Source: an uncultured Acidimicrobiales bacterium (lineage in GTDB: Bacteria > Actinomycetota > Acidimicrobiia > Acidimicrobiales > Bin134). Taken from it: a DNA stretch of 64,000 bases. Shown piece by piece: positions 18,018 to 25,910 of the stretch (the first letter of the stretch is position 1; each line of letters starts with the position of its first letter). A program made the position numbers and the translations under genes. The notes beneath the pieces are model-generated. The model saw only the letters and a list, made by a program, of their open reading frames with translations, had not been told where the DNA came from and made no database searches. The stretch lies in the NCBI GenBank assembly GCA_951813555.1, contig OX638344.1, positions 682,001-746,000 of the forward strand. The letters are read 5' to 3'.

Positions 18018-19274
18018 GTGCCGACTAGAGAGCCCACCATCCGGGAGATGCCGCCGCCTCCTCACATCGTGGGGTTGCAGCACTTCACCACCTATGCCGA
18101 GATCGACGAAATCCTGCGGTCGCGGAGCTTTCGACAGGGATCGCACCAGGAGAGCCAGCCGTTCTTCGGACGCTCATTGTTGACCATCGACGGCGACGAG
18201 CACTTCGAGCGCCGACGGCTCGAGGCACCGCTGTTCGCCAAGACCGCGCTGGAGTATTACGAGCACACTGAGCTCATTCCGCTGATCGACAAGACGCTGG
18301 AGGAGTGCCGCGACAACCGGGATGACGACGGAATGGTGCGGGCCGACCTCTGTGTGCTGTTGCGCACCATGTTGGCCCGTATTGCCGCCGCCACTACCGG
18401 GATCGACGGGGTGGACACTCCCGAGCGAACCACCGCGTTCCGAGAGTACGTAGAGCAACTGGGCACCGGAGCCACCGTCGAGTGGTCCACCGAGGATCAC
18501 GATGAAGTGATCCGACGCATCCTGGCGGTCCGCGACGGCTTCGACCGCGACTTCTTCGCCTCATCAGTGGCCCGCCGCCGGGCCCTCATCGAGCGCTTCC
18601 ACCGAGGTGAGATCGAAAGAGACGACCTCCCTGTCGATCTGATCACCATGCTCTATCTTCACTGGAACGACGACTGGGACGAGGGGCTGCCCATCAGGGA
18701 GGCCTGCCTGTTCTTGGTGGCCGCCACCCAGACCACCACCCACTCGGTTCCCCACCTCATCGCCCATCTCGACGAGTGGTTCGAAAGCCACCCCGAGGCC
18801 CGGGCCAAAGTGTCCGATCGGGAGTTCATCAAACGGGCTGCCCATGAGGCTCTGCGGCTGCACCTGCCGTCGCCCGCCCTGTTGCGGATTGCCAACGAAG
18901 ATTTCGCGCTGAGCACCGGCAAGACCATCGCCACCGACGAGCGGGTGGCCTGCCTGTTCACCCCGGCCAACCGCGACCCCGAGGTGTTCGGCCCCGACGC
19001 CGGGGAGTTCAACCCATACCGGGAGGTCAGCTCGGTGAAGCCCTGGGGCCTCACCTTCGGTGGCGGCGAGCACATCTGCATCGGCCGCACCTTGGTCACC
19101 GGTCTCTCAGCCCGGACCGACAACGACGAGGGCACCGACGGGACACTGGTCAACATCGCCAGCGCCCTCTACGACGCCGGCATCGAGATCGACCCCGAAG
19201 ACCCGCCGACCTACACCGAGGCCAGCCACCACGACGCCTACGGCCGCTTCCCCATCTTGCTCACCAAGTTGTAG
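18018..19274 (+). CDS. Cytochrome P450
   Basis: A soluble bacterial P450 of about 418 residues. The K-helix E-x-x-R lies in HEALRLH and the heme loop is FGGGEHICIGR with the Cys thiolate ligand. The I-helix is FLVAATQTTTHSV, where the usual acidic residue of the acid-alcohol pair is Gln, which can alter proton delivery. The GTG at 18018 is chosen because GGAGG lies 7 nt before it; an upstream GTG at 17988 lacks such a site. A ferredoxin gene follows 7 nt later and should supply electrons. Substrate is unknown. Confidence 0.92.
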   Translation: MPTREPTIREMPPPPHIVGLQHFTTYAEIDEILRSRSFRQGSHQESQPFFGRSLLTIDGDEHFERRRLEAPLFAKTALEYYEHTELIPLIDKTLEECRDNRDDDGMVRADLCVLLRTMLARIAAATTGIDGVDTPERTTAFREYVEQLGTGATVEWSTEDHDEVIRRILAVRDGFDRDFFASSVARRRALIERFHRGEIERDDLPVDLITMLYLHWNDDWDEGLPIREACLFLVAATQTTTHSVPHLIAHLDEWFESHPEARAKVSDREFIKRAAHEALRLHLPSPALLRIANEDFALSTGKTIATDERVACLFTPANRDPEVFGPDAGEFNPYREVSSVKPWGLTFGGGEHICIGRTLVTGLSARTDNDEGTDGTLVNIASALYDAGIEIDPEDPPTYTEASHHDAYGRFPILLTKL

Positions 19275-19281
19275 TCCGACC

Positions 19282-19482
19282 ATGGGCGCCGAGAAGCTGC
19301 ACGTCACCGTCGACCACCAGCAGTGCCAGGGGGTGGGCTACTGCGAGCGGGTCGCGCCCGAGGTCTTCCAACTGGGCGACGATGCTCTGTCGCAAGTCAT
19401 CGACGCCCATCCCCCCGAATCTGAGCGCGGCGCCGTCGAAGAAGCCGCCACCCTCTGCCCCAGCCGCGCCATCCGCTATTGA
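19282..19482 (+). CDS. [3Fe-4S]-type ferredoxin, P450 redox partner
   Basis: A 66-residue ferredoxin. The cluster ligands are C-x5-C in the segment QCQGVGYCERVAPEVF plus a distal Cys in CPSRAI. Only three cysteines are in the cluster pattern, as in 3Fe-4S ferredoxins that serve actinobacterial P450s. It starts 7 nt after the P450 stop and is clearly co-transcribed. No ferredoxin reductase is encoded nearby, so one must be supplied from elsewhere. Confidence 0.9.
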   Translation: MGAEKLHVTVDHQQCQGVGYCERVAPEVFQLGDDALSQVIDAHPPESERGAVEEAATLCPSRAIRY

Positions 19483-19495
19483 CTACCCCTAGTTG

Positions 19496-20782
19496 TCACC
19501 TTGCGGGATTGGCCAGGCGGCCGACGAACAGGATTGCGCCGGTGTCTTGGTGGGTGATGGCCCAGAGGAAGGGATGGTCGGCGACGACAGTGAGGTCGGG
19601 CTCAGGTGGGGCGGATTCGGCGAAGGCCACGACGGTGGCGGCGGCTGCTTCGGTGCCCTTCTCGTCGACGATGACTTTGGCGCCGTGGAGAGCGGCGGTG
19701 ATGAAAAGGCCGGGGGCGATGTTGTCGAAGCCCGCGCCAGCGCAGAATCCGAGCGGGCAGAGCCATTCGAACAAGTCGGTGGGCGGAAGGGCCTGCTCCC
19801 ACTTGGGCATGGTCAGGTGGACCAATCCCTCTTGAGCAGCAGCAGACAGCCCGGCCAGCGTTTCGGCGTCGAGCGATTCTTCGACAGCAGCCAGGCCGCC
19901 GAGTTCGCGGGGGACGATGAGCCACATGGCCAGCTCGCCCCCTTGATAGGGCAATTCCACGGCATCGGCGTTGGCTAACCGGACATAGCGGCGACTGGCC
20001 GGGTGGTAATCGCGCATGAAGGGCACCGTCACCGATTGCCCGTCGTCCGTGATGAACTGATCGTCGCTGGTCAGATCGGCCAGGAACGGCAAGAGCCAGT
20101 CGGCCTTGAGATAGACGGTGTTCACCAGGATTAGCTTCTGGTCTTTGACCACGCTTTCGCTGACGATGGCGGGGATGAGCTCGCGGGTACGCTCGGAAAC
20201 CCAGCGGTTGATGGTGTCGGCTGCCTGTTCGGGCTTCGCAGTGTCGACCGGCTGAATGGCCGCTCCGTATTGGGCGGAGGCAGTGTCGAGGAATGCAGAC
20301 AACGGCAAGAATTCATCGTCGGGAAAGAGCCGGTTGGCGATTTCCAGAGTGGTGGTGTCTACCGAGGCTTCGGCCAGCTTGAGATCGACGGCGTTGGCCG
20401 CGCCGTGAGTGCCAGCTCCAGGGAATCCGAAGATCTTGTCGAGTGCCGCACCGGAATCGGCGGAGGCCCCGGCCCGGCTCACGCTGAAGGCGACGCCGAT
20501 GCTCATCGGGCTGGACACCGCATTGCCCTCCAAGTGCCGGTGGAAATCCCACCCGGCCGCGTTGACCCCGGCAACCCACTCGATTGTGGGGGCCTCCGGG
20601 TCAGCCGGCAGCCGAGCAGCGGTCAACGCCAACACGGTGGTGGCAGCAGGCTCAGAAGCAGCGGTTGCCGTGGTAGGAACTTCTTGGGTCATGGTTGGAC
20701 GCGATGCCCTCGTCGTGTCCGAAGAACCGCAGGCCAGCGACAAAGCGCCGAGCAAGACAAGAAACCCGATCAACTTCGCCAT
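19496..20782 (-). CDS. Serpin-family protease inhibitor, lipoprotein
   Basis: A 428-residue serpin carrying a signal peptide and lipobox (MAKLIGFLVLLGALSLACGS, Cys about 18), so it should be anchored on the outer face of the membrane. The serpin core spans about residues 70-428 (NTVYLKADWLLPF, MPKWEQALPP, ADHPFLWAI). The reactive-loop hinge EKGTEAAAAT has the small residues of inhibitory serpins. Counted against alpha-1-antitrypsin, P1-P1' falls at Ser-Ala in FAESAPPEP. The frame is open upstream to 21082, but the lipobox peptide fixes the start at 20782. A paralogue lies at 60685-62148. Target protease is unknown. Confidence 0.9.
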   Translation of the reverse strand: MAKLIGFLVLLGALSLACGSSDTTRASRPTMTQEVPTTATAASEPAATTVLALTAARLPADPEAPTIEWVAGVNAAGWDFHRHLEGNAVSSPMSIGVAFSVSRAGASADSGAALDKIFGFPGAGTHGAANAVDLKLAEASVDTTTLEIANRLFPDDEFLPLSAFLDTASAQYGAAIQPVDTAKPEQAADTINRWVSERTRELIPAIVSESVVKDQKLILVNTVYLKADWLLPFLADLTSDDQFITDDGQSVTVPFMRDYHPASRRYVRLANADAVELPYQGGELAMWLIVPRELGGLAAVEESLDAETLAGLSAAAQEGLVHLTMPKWEQALPPTDLFEWLCPLGFCAGAGFDNIAPGLFITAALHGAKVIVDEKGTEAAAATVVAFAESAPPEPDLTVVADHPFLWAITHQDTGAILFVGRLANPAR

Positions 20783-20984
20783 GCCCTTTTGACGCTGCGG
20801 ATTCAACGCCGGTTCCCAAAGATGTCGATTCAGACCCTCCCACCGCAGATCCCCATACCGGGCCCGCGCCTCATTGGCCACCGCCACGGGCACCGCCGAC
20901 GGGCACGGCGGTGGCGAGCACGTGTCCTGCGCCTGCACCGTGTGCGCGCTGGCACCCCCGAGCTCATCGCCCGCACCGCCATCG

Positions 20985-21323
20985 TCACCGGCTCCAGAAC
21001 CTCCAGAGGTCCGGGTCGGGAGCAGGACAGTTTTCACCCTCGGCGATATAGGTCCCGTCATCGCACTGGGTGATACACGCACCCCAAGAATACCACCACC
21101 CGGCCGGGCACTCCGGTGCCGGATCGGACGTCGGCGTCGGCGTGGACATCGGATGGGCTGGGTGCTCCATCTGGCACCAGGGCGGGTCTATCGGCGTACC
21201 TCAAAACTCGTCGTAGAAAATCTCCTCGGGCGGATGGGCGGCCAGCGCGGCGGCCGCGGCGACGCAGCGGGCCGCGCCCGCCCCCGTCCTGTTTCCGGTG
21301 TTCGGGTTCGAGTGGGCGCCCAT
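20985..21323 (-). pseudogene. Degenerate fourth member of the secreted-protein array
   Basis: An ATG at 21323 overlaps the stop of the array gene before it (TGATG), exactly as between the intact copies. It encodes the family's signal-peptide start MGAHSNPNTGNRTGAGAAR. After about 27 residues the sequence diverges and a TGA follows at 21201-21203. The same frame then continues without a stop for about 70 codons with a Cys-rich stretch (CPAGWWYSWGACITQCDDG) until 20985. This reads as a truncated or chimeric copy broken by one stop codon. A separate small gene could start at the ATG at 21170. From 20783 to 20984 I see no coding feature. Confidence 0.6.
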
Positions 21324-22372
21324 CAGCACGACCTCCAGTCGTACTTCGCGGTGTTGTCCAGCCCTTGGGACCGTAGCCATGTGAAATACAGCCACTGGGC
21401 GGCGAAGCGTTGCGAGTCGCACGGATCGGCGGGGTCGCGGGCCGGCACGGTCCCAGGCCAGCACACCACCGACTCGAATCCCGCCGCCACCATGCGGTCC
21501 ACCAACTCAGCGCACCGCACCTCGAACGGGCGCAGCGGATCGGGATCGGTCCCGTACGGGCCCGTCGGGCAATCCCACATCGTCCACGCGCGATTCCGCA
21601 CCGAGATCGTCCGCACCCGCCGGTTCAACAGCGCCTCGTACACGCACGCCTTGTCCCGGCCGTCCAACACCACCGGCCCCCACGCAGCCGAGAGGTATAT
21701 CGAACACCCGCGAGCGGCCTCGTCGTAGGACAACCACGACTCGTCCACCCCCCCTCGCCGAACCGCCTCCGCCACGAAGACGTGTCTCTCGCGCATGCAC
21801 CGAGTCATCCAGTCCAGCTCGAACTGCCCCTCCCCAGCCGGGGGCCACGGGCTCTTCGTCTCCGCCTGGGACCACACCCGAGTCGCCACCGGCTCGCCCT
21901 GGGAGTTGTAGGCCCACCCCGTCCCGCCGCCCCACAGCTCCTCGGCCGGCTCGGGGTCGGGGCAGCCGCCGGGCACCACCTCGGTGTCGATGTCGAACCG
22001 ACACCGATAGGCGTTCAACAGCGCCTCCTGAGCGGCCACCAGCCGGTCGCGCACCGCGATATCCTCCGCATCGGGCTCGCCCTCGAACCCGGCCGGCCCC
22101 GCCGCGGGCCGCGCCGGCACACCGCCCGCGCACCCGCCGGGCACCAGCTCTATGTCGATGTCGAACCGGCACCGATAGGCGTTCAACAGCGCCTCCTGGT
22201 CGGCGATCAGCTCGTCGCGCACCGCGATATCATCGGCGGTCTGCGCCGCCGCCGGCACAACCGCGAAGGGCGCGGCCAGCACCAAACCGGCAGCCAACAC
22301 GCCCACCGCCGCGGCGGCCAGCGCGCCCGCCGCCGGCGCGGCCACGGTTCTCGTGTTGGCTCGGGTGCCCAT
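21323..22372 (-). CDS. Secreted tandem-array protein A, unknown function
   Basis: A 349-residue exported protein of no family I recognise. A signal peptide ends near VVPAAAQ (about residue 45). Two copies of a 33-residue unit follow (about 49-81 and 101-133): DIAVRD, LLNAYRCRF, then PGGC. The unit is helical with two Cys per copy. The C-terminal region (about 145-349) holds several more Cys and conserved Trp/Tyr blocks (AWTMWDCPTGP, AAQWLYFTWLRSQGLDNT). Its ATG overlaps the stop of copy B as TGATG, so translation is coupled. It is nearly identical over long stretches to copies B and C. A surface or extracellular role, perhaps adhesion or binding, is inference. Confidence 0.85.
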   Translation of the reverse strand: MGTRANTRTVAAPAAGALAAAAVGVLAAGLVLAAPFAVVPAAAQTADDIAVRDELIADQEALLNAYRCRFDIDIELVPGGCAGGVPARPAAGPAGFEGEPDAEDIAVRDRLVAAQEALLNAYRCRFDIDTEVVPGGCPDPEPAEELWGGGTGWAYNSQGEPVATRVWSQAETKSPWPPAGEGQFELDWMTRCMRERHVFVAEAVRRGGVDESWLSYDEAARGCSIYLSAAWGPVVLDGRDKACVYEALLNRRVRTISVRNRAWTMWDCPTGPYGTDPDPLRPFEVRCAELVDRMVAAGFESVVCWPGTVPARDPADPCDSQRFAAQWLYFTWLRSQGLDNTAKYDWRSC

Positions 22373-23442
22373 CAGCAGGCTCTCCAGTCGTAGTTGGTGG
22401 TGTTGTCCAGCCCCTGGGCCCGCAGCCACGCCCAGTACAGCCACTGGGCGGCGAAGCGCTGCGAGTTGCACGGCCGCTGCGGGTCGCGGGCCGGCACGGC
22501 CTCGGGCACGCACACCGCCCGCTCGTACCCCGCGGCCACCATGCGCTCCACCAACTCCTCGCAGCGGACCTCGAACGGGCGCAGCGGATCAGGATCGGTC
22601 CCGTCCGGACCCGTCGGGCAGTCCCACATCGTCCACGCGTGATTCTGCCCCGAGATCGACCGCGCCCACCGGTTCAACAGCGCCTCGTACACGCACGCCT
22701 TGTCGCGGCCGTCCAAAACCACCGGCCCCCACGCCTCCGAGAGGTTTATCGAACACACACGGGCGGCCACGTCGTAAGACAACGACGACTCGTCCAGCCA
22801 GCCCCGCCGCACCATCTCGGAGTACTTGTCGTGTACCTCGCGCATGCACCGGGTCATCCAGTCCAGCTCGAACTGGCCCTCCCCCGCAGGGGGCCACGGG
22901 CTCTTCGTCTCAGCCTGGGACCACACCCGAGTCGCCACCGGCTCGCCCCGGGAGTTGTAGGCCCACCCCGTCCCGCCGCCCCACAGCTCCTCGGCCGGCT
23001 CGGGGTCGGGGCAGCCGCCGGGCACCACCTCGGTGTCGACGGCGAACCGGCACCGATAGGCGTTCAACAGCGCCTCCTGGTCGGCCACCAGCCGGTCGCG
23101 CACCGCGATGTCCTCCGCATCGGGCTCGCCCTCGAACCCGCCCGGCCCGGCCGCGGGCCGCACCGGCGCGCCGTCCGCGCACCCGCCGGGCACCTGCTCT
23201 ATGTCGACGCCGAACCGGCACCGATACGCGTTCAACAGCGCCTCCTGGTCGGCGACTAGCTCGTCGCGCACCGCGATGTCCCCGGCGGTCTGCGCCGCCG
23301 CCGGCACAACCGCGAAGGGCGCGGCCAGCACCAAACCGGCGGCCAGCGCACACACCAGCGCGGCGGCCGCGGCGACGCAGCGGACCGCGCCCGCCCCCGT
23401 CCTGTTTCCGGTGTTCGGGTTCGGGTGGGCGCCAATCAGCAC
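22372..23442 (-). CDS. Secreted tandem-array protein B, unknown function
   Basis: Second intact copy, about 356 residues, with the same layout as A: Ala-rich signal peptide (VVPAAAQ end), two DIAVRD...PGGC units, and the Trp/Cys-rich C-terminal domain ending in YDWRAC. At the place where A and the degenerate copy have ATG overlapping the previous stop, B has ATT. The start is therefore given as the GTG two codons upstream (23442), which overlaps copy C by 7 nt. Initiation at ATT is the alternative. Divergence from A and C is concentrated around residues 205-250, where the sequence after the shared DWMTRCMRE differs. Confidence 0.82.
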   Translation of the reverse strand: MLIGAHPNPNTGNRTGAGAVRCVAAAAALVCALAAGLVLAAPFAVVPAAAQTAGDIAVRDELVADQEALLNAYRCRFGVDIEQVPGGCADGAPVRPAAGPGGFEGEPDAEDIAVRDRLVADQEALLNAYRCRFAVDTEVVPGGCPDPEPAEELWGGGTGWAYNSRGEPVATRVWSQAETKSPWPPAGEGQFELDWMTRCMREVHDKYSEMVRRGWLDESSLSYDVAARVCSINLSEAWGPVVLDGRDKACVYEALLNRWARSISGQNHAWTMWDCPTGPDGTDPDPLRPFEVRCEELVERMVAAGYERAVCVPEAVPARDPQRPCNSQRFAAQWLYWAWLRAQGLDNTTNYDWRAC

Positions 23443-24479
23443 GGCCTCCAGTCGTACTTCGCGGTGTTGTCCAGCCCCTGGGCCCTGAGCCACGTGAAGT
23501 ACAGCCACTGGGCGGCGAAGCGTTGCGAGTCGCACGGATCGGCAGGGTCGCGGGCCGGCACGGTCCCAGGCCAGCACACCACCGATTCGAATCCCGCCGC
23601 CACCATACGCTCCACCAGCTCGCTGCACCGGACCTCGAACGGGCGCAGCGGATCGGGATCAGTGCCGTCCGGGCCCGTCGGGCAATCCCACATCGTCCAC
23701 GCGCGATTCTGCCCCGAGATCGTCCGCACCCACCGGTTCAACAGCGCCTCGTACACACACGCCTTGTCGCGGCCGTCCAAAACCACCGGCCCCCACGCCT
23801 CGGCGATTCTGAGCGAACAGGATCGTGCGGCCACGTCGTAGGTGACCACAGACTCGTCCAGCCAGCCCCGGCGCACCTTCTCCAGCAATTGGTCGTACCG
23901 CTCGCGCATGCACTGAGTCATCCAGTCCAGCTCGAACTGCCCCTCCCCCGCGGGGGGCCACGGGCTCTTCGTCTCAGCCTGGGACCACACCCGAGTCGCC
24001 ACCGGCTGGCCCCGGGAGTTGTAGGCCCACCCAGTGCCGCCGCCCCACAGCTCCTCCGCCGGGTCGGGCTCGGGGCAGCCGCCGGGCACCACCTCTGTGT
24101 CGATGTCGAACCGGCACCGATACGCGTTCAACAGCGCCTCCTGGTCCGCCACCAGCCGGTCGCGCACCGCGATATCCTCCGCATCGGGCTCGCCGTCGAA
24201 CCCGGCGGGCCCGGCCGCGGGCCGCGCCGGCACACCGCCCGCGCACCCGCCGGGCACCTGCTCGGTGTCGATGTCGAACCGGCACCGATAGGCGTTCAAC
24301 AGCGCCTCTTGGTCCGCGATCAGCTCGTCGCGCACCGCGATATCCCCGGCGGTCTGCGCCGCCGCCGGCACAACCGCGAAGGGCGCGGCCAGCGCCAAAC
24401 CGGCGGCCAGCACGCCCGCAGCAGCCGCCGCGGCGACCCGGCGCGCCGCCCCAGACCTCGACGGTCGTCTCGGAGTCAT
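23436..24479 (-). CDS. Secreted tandem-array protein C, unknown function
   Basis: First copy in transcription order, about 347 residues from the ATG at 24479; an ATG at 24521 preceded by GGAAG is an alternative that would lengthen the signal peptide by 14 residues. The start MTPRRPSRSGAARR differs from the other copies, but from the hydrophobic core onward the protein is the same type: VVPAAAQ cleavage region, two DIAVRD...PGGC units, and a C-terminal domain ending in YDWRPC. As the leading gene it should hold the array promoter, which would lie in the decayed sequence upstream. Confidence 0.83.
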   Translation of the reverse strand: MTPRRPSRSGAARRVAAAAAAGVLAAGLALAAPFAVVPAAAQTAGDIAVRDELIADQEALLNAYRCRFDIDTEQVPGGCAGGVPARPAAGPAGFDGEPDAEDIAVRDRLVADQEALLNAYRCRFDIDTEVVPGGCPEPDPAEELWGGGTGWAYNSRGQPVATRVWSQAETKSPWPPAGEGQFELDWMTQCMRERYDQLLEKVRRGWLDESVVTYDVAARSCSLRIAEAWGPVVLDGRDKACVYEALLNRWVRTISGQNRAWTMWDCPTGPDGTDPDPLRPFEVRCSELVERMVAAGFESVVCWPGTVPARDPADPCDSQRFAAQWLYFTWLRAQGLDNTAKYDWRPC

Positions 24480-24812
24480 GGCACTCACACAGATCCGAGG
24501 GTAGCTCAACGCAGCCTTCATACGGCTCTTCCACCCGCACCGGGATCGACCCGACCGTCACCGGAGGCTCCGCCGAGGGCTCCACTGGCGGCTCTGCCGC
24601 GGTGCTGGCCGGATCGGTTTCGCGGGAGTGGTCGGAGTCGCCGAAGAATGCTCAGGTGTCCTCGATGCCGTCGCCGTCGGAGTCGTGCGCGGCGGTGGCG
24701 TGGGGCTCGCCGTGGATCTCGACGGGCTCGCACACCACCGCTGGGGCGGGTTTGTTTTCGTAGAGGTGGTCGTGACCGGGGACGCAGGTGTCGTTTGTGC
24801 CGGCGCGGCAAG
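24480..24812 (-). pseudogene. Remnant of a secreted Cys/Asp-rich protein
   Basis: This 333-nt stretch between the isomerase gene and array copy C has no intact gene. One minus-strand frame reads a Cys-containing segment (CVPGHDHLYENKPAPAVVCE), then a calcium-repeat-like DSDGDGIEDT and a TGA at 24652-24654. The same frame continues after the stop with a Pro/Glu-rich linker and CVELPSDLCECHDSETT into the start region of copy C. There is no start codon next to it. It looks like the decayed end of a secreted protein, comparable to the broken sequence on the other side of the array. Confidence 0.5.
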
Positions 24813-25610
24813 TCAGAACGCGGTGCGAAGGGCCTCTAGGTCGCGGCGGGCGGATTTGAGGATGTAGGCGGGGTTGTCGTGCTCGGCACCGTCGCGGCCG
24901 AAGCCCCACAGGCCGTGGGAGAACTCGATGGTCCAGGTTGCATGAGGGGTCGCCGCGCAAATGGCCTGCACGTCGGGCCGCAGCGCTTCGCCGAGCTCTT
25001 CGGCACTGGTGGATTGGGGATACTCGGCCAATTGGGCGTGTACGTGGCGCACCCGGTCGCCGAGCACGGCCAGCGGCTCCGACCACTCGTCTCGGGCCAT
25101 GGGGTGGAGGTGCACAATGGCACCCAGCCGGTCGGCGCCGACAACCGCGTCGAACATGTCACGGGCCACGGCCGGATCCTCGGCCACCGTTCCAAAGTGG
25201 CACTCGCATAACAGCCGCGCGCCAGCGGGCACCTCGGCCTCGAACCGCCGGAGCCGCTCGGTGTAGTCGCCGATGGCGTCGGGGTCGCTGCCCACGTTGA
25301 ACTTGACCCCCTTGGCCCCCACCTTCTCGATCCACGCCGCGGTCTCAGCCCGGATCGAGTCGTCGGGATCGTCCCAACTCGTGTAGCAACTCAAGATCTT
25401 GATCGGGATGTCTGAGGCCAGCAGCGCGTCGAGTTCGTCGTCGGGCACCGACCGGGCATGGCGCTCCCACAGTTCCAGGCCGTCGAACCCGGCATCGGCA
25501 ATGGTCGGCAGCCAATCCGAGACCCGGATGAGAGGATGCCCGCCGGATTCGGCCAAACCCCAGCGGTTCGGTTCGATGGCCACTGTGCCGAGATAGATCT
25601 GCCCTGTCAT
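24813..25610 (-). CDS. Sugar phosphate isomerase/epimerase-like TIM-barrel protein
   Basis: A 265-residue AP-endonuclease-2/xylose-isomerase-like barrel. Typical elements are FDGLELWERHA early on, GVKFNVGSDPD, a metal-site type CECHFGT around residue 137, and IVHLHPMARDEW. The C-terminal TIEFSHGLWGFG would carry the last Glu ligand. The reaction is not assignable. The ATG at 25610 lies only 2 nt behind the CCA end of tRNA-Gly on the same strand and has no ribosome site of its own. It is probably released as a leaderless message by tRNA processing. Confidence 0.82.
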   Translation of the reverse strand: MTGQIYLGTVAIEPNRWGLAESGGHPLIRVSDWLPTIADAGFDGLELWERHARSVPDDELDALLASDIPIKILSCYTSWDDPDDSIRAETAAWIEKVGAKGVKFNVGSDPDAIGDYTERLRRFEAEVPAGARLLCECHFGTVAEDPAVARDMFDAVVGADRLGAIVHLHPMARDEWSEPLAVLGDRVRHVHAQLAEYPQSTSAEELGEALRPDVQAICAATPHATWTIEFSHGLWGFGRDGAEHDNPAYILKSARRDLEALRTAF

Positions 25611-25612
25611 CG

Positions 25613-25686
25613 TGGAGCGGGTGACGAGAATCGAACTCGCGTCATCAGCTTGGGAAGCTGGGGTTCTACCACTGAACTACACCCGC
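25613..25686 (-). tRNA. tRNA-Gly (anticodon CCC)
   Basis: A 74-nt cloverleaf including an encoded CCA end. The acceptor stem is GCGGGTG with CACCCGC, the D arm GTTC-AGTGGTA-GAAC, the anticodon loop TTCCCAA (anticodon CCC) on a stem with one mismatched pair at its outer end, and the T arm GCGAG-TTCGATT-CTCGT. The variable loop has 4 nt. The gene is immediately followed by the isomerase gene. Confidence 0.93.
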
Positions 25687-25805
25687 AGATGCCTGAAACT
25701 CTAGCCAGCCAAAGGCGGTCGGTGCCCGCCGGTTAGGCACCAGTACCCGCTCATGGCCGGAATAACTGGCAGAGCTGAGGCATGTTCAGTCATTTATTCA
25801 GCGTT

Positions 25806-25884
25806 AAAATGTCGGATTATTGGGATTTCAGCACACAAATACTAGATGGTACAGTCCATTGAGCATCAAAATGTCGTATAATTG
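25806..25884 (+). promoter_or_regulatory. A/T-rich promoter with two direct repeats before the fic gene
   Basis: The 224-nt gap upstream of the Fic gene is markedly A/T-rich compared with the window. Two 17-nt direct repeats start with AAAATGTCG (25806-25822 and 25868-25884, 15 of 17 identical, 62 bp apart). The second contains TATAAT (25877-25882), a plausible -10 box 29 nt before the ATG. No ribosome site is visible. Binding of the Fic protein's own N-terminal domain to these repeats is a reasonable guess. Confidence 0.5.
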
Positions 25885-25910
25885 AGCAGTCGAGCCGATA
25901 TTGTCTGAAT

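Noticed and set aside
20783..21082. A 528-residue serpin with a long N-terminal extension
   Set aside because: The reading frame is open upstream, but the lipobox signal peptide begins at 20782 and the extension has no homology or signal features.
24480..24812. A small secreted protein ending in a calcium-type repeat as an intact gene
   Set aside because: No start codon lies next to the conserved part, and a stop divides it, so it was listed as a remnant.
22353..24839. A very long plus-strand frame (over 800 codons) across the secreted-protein array
   Set aside because: It is Arg/Pro/Ala-rich low-complexity sequence, typical of the antisense of G/C-rich genes. The minus-strand genes have signal peptides, conserved blocks and coupled starts.
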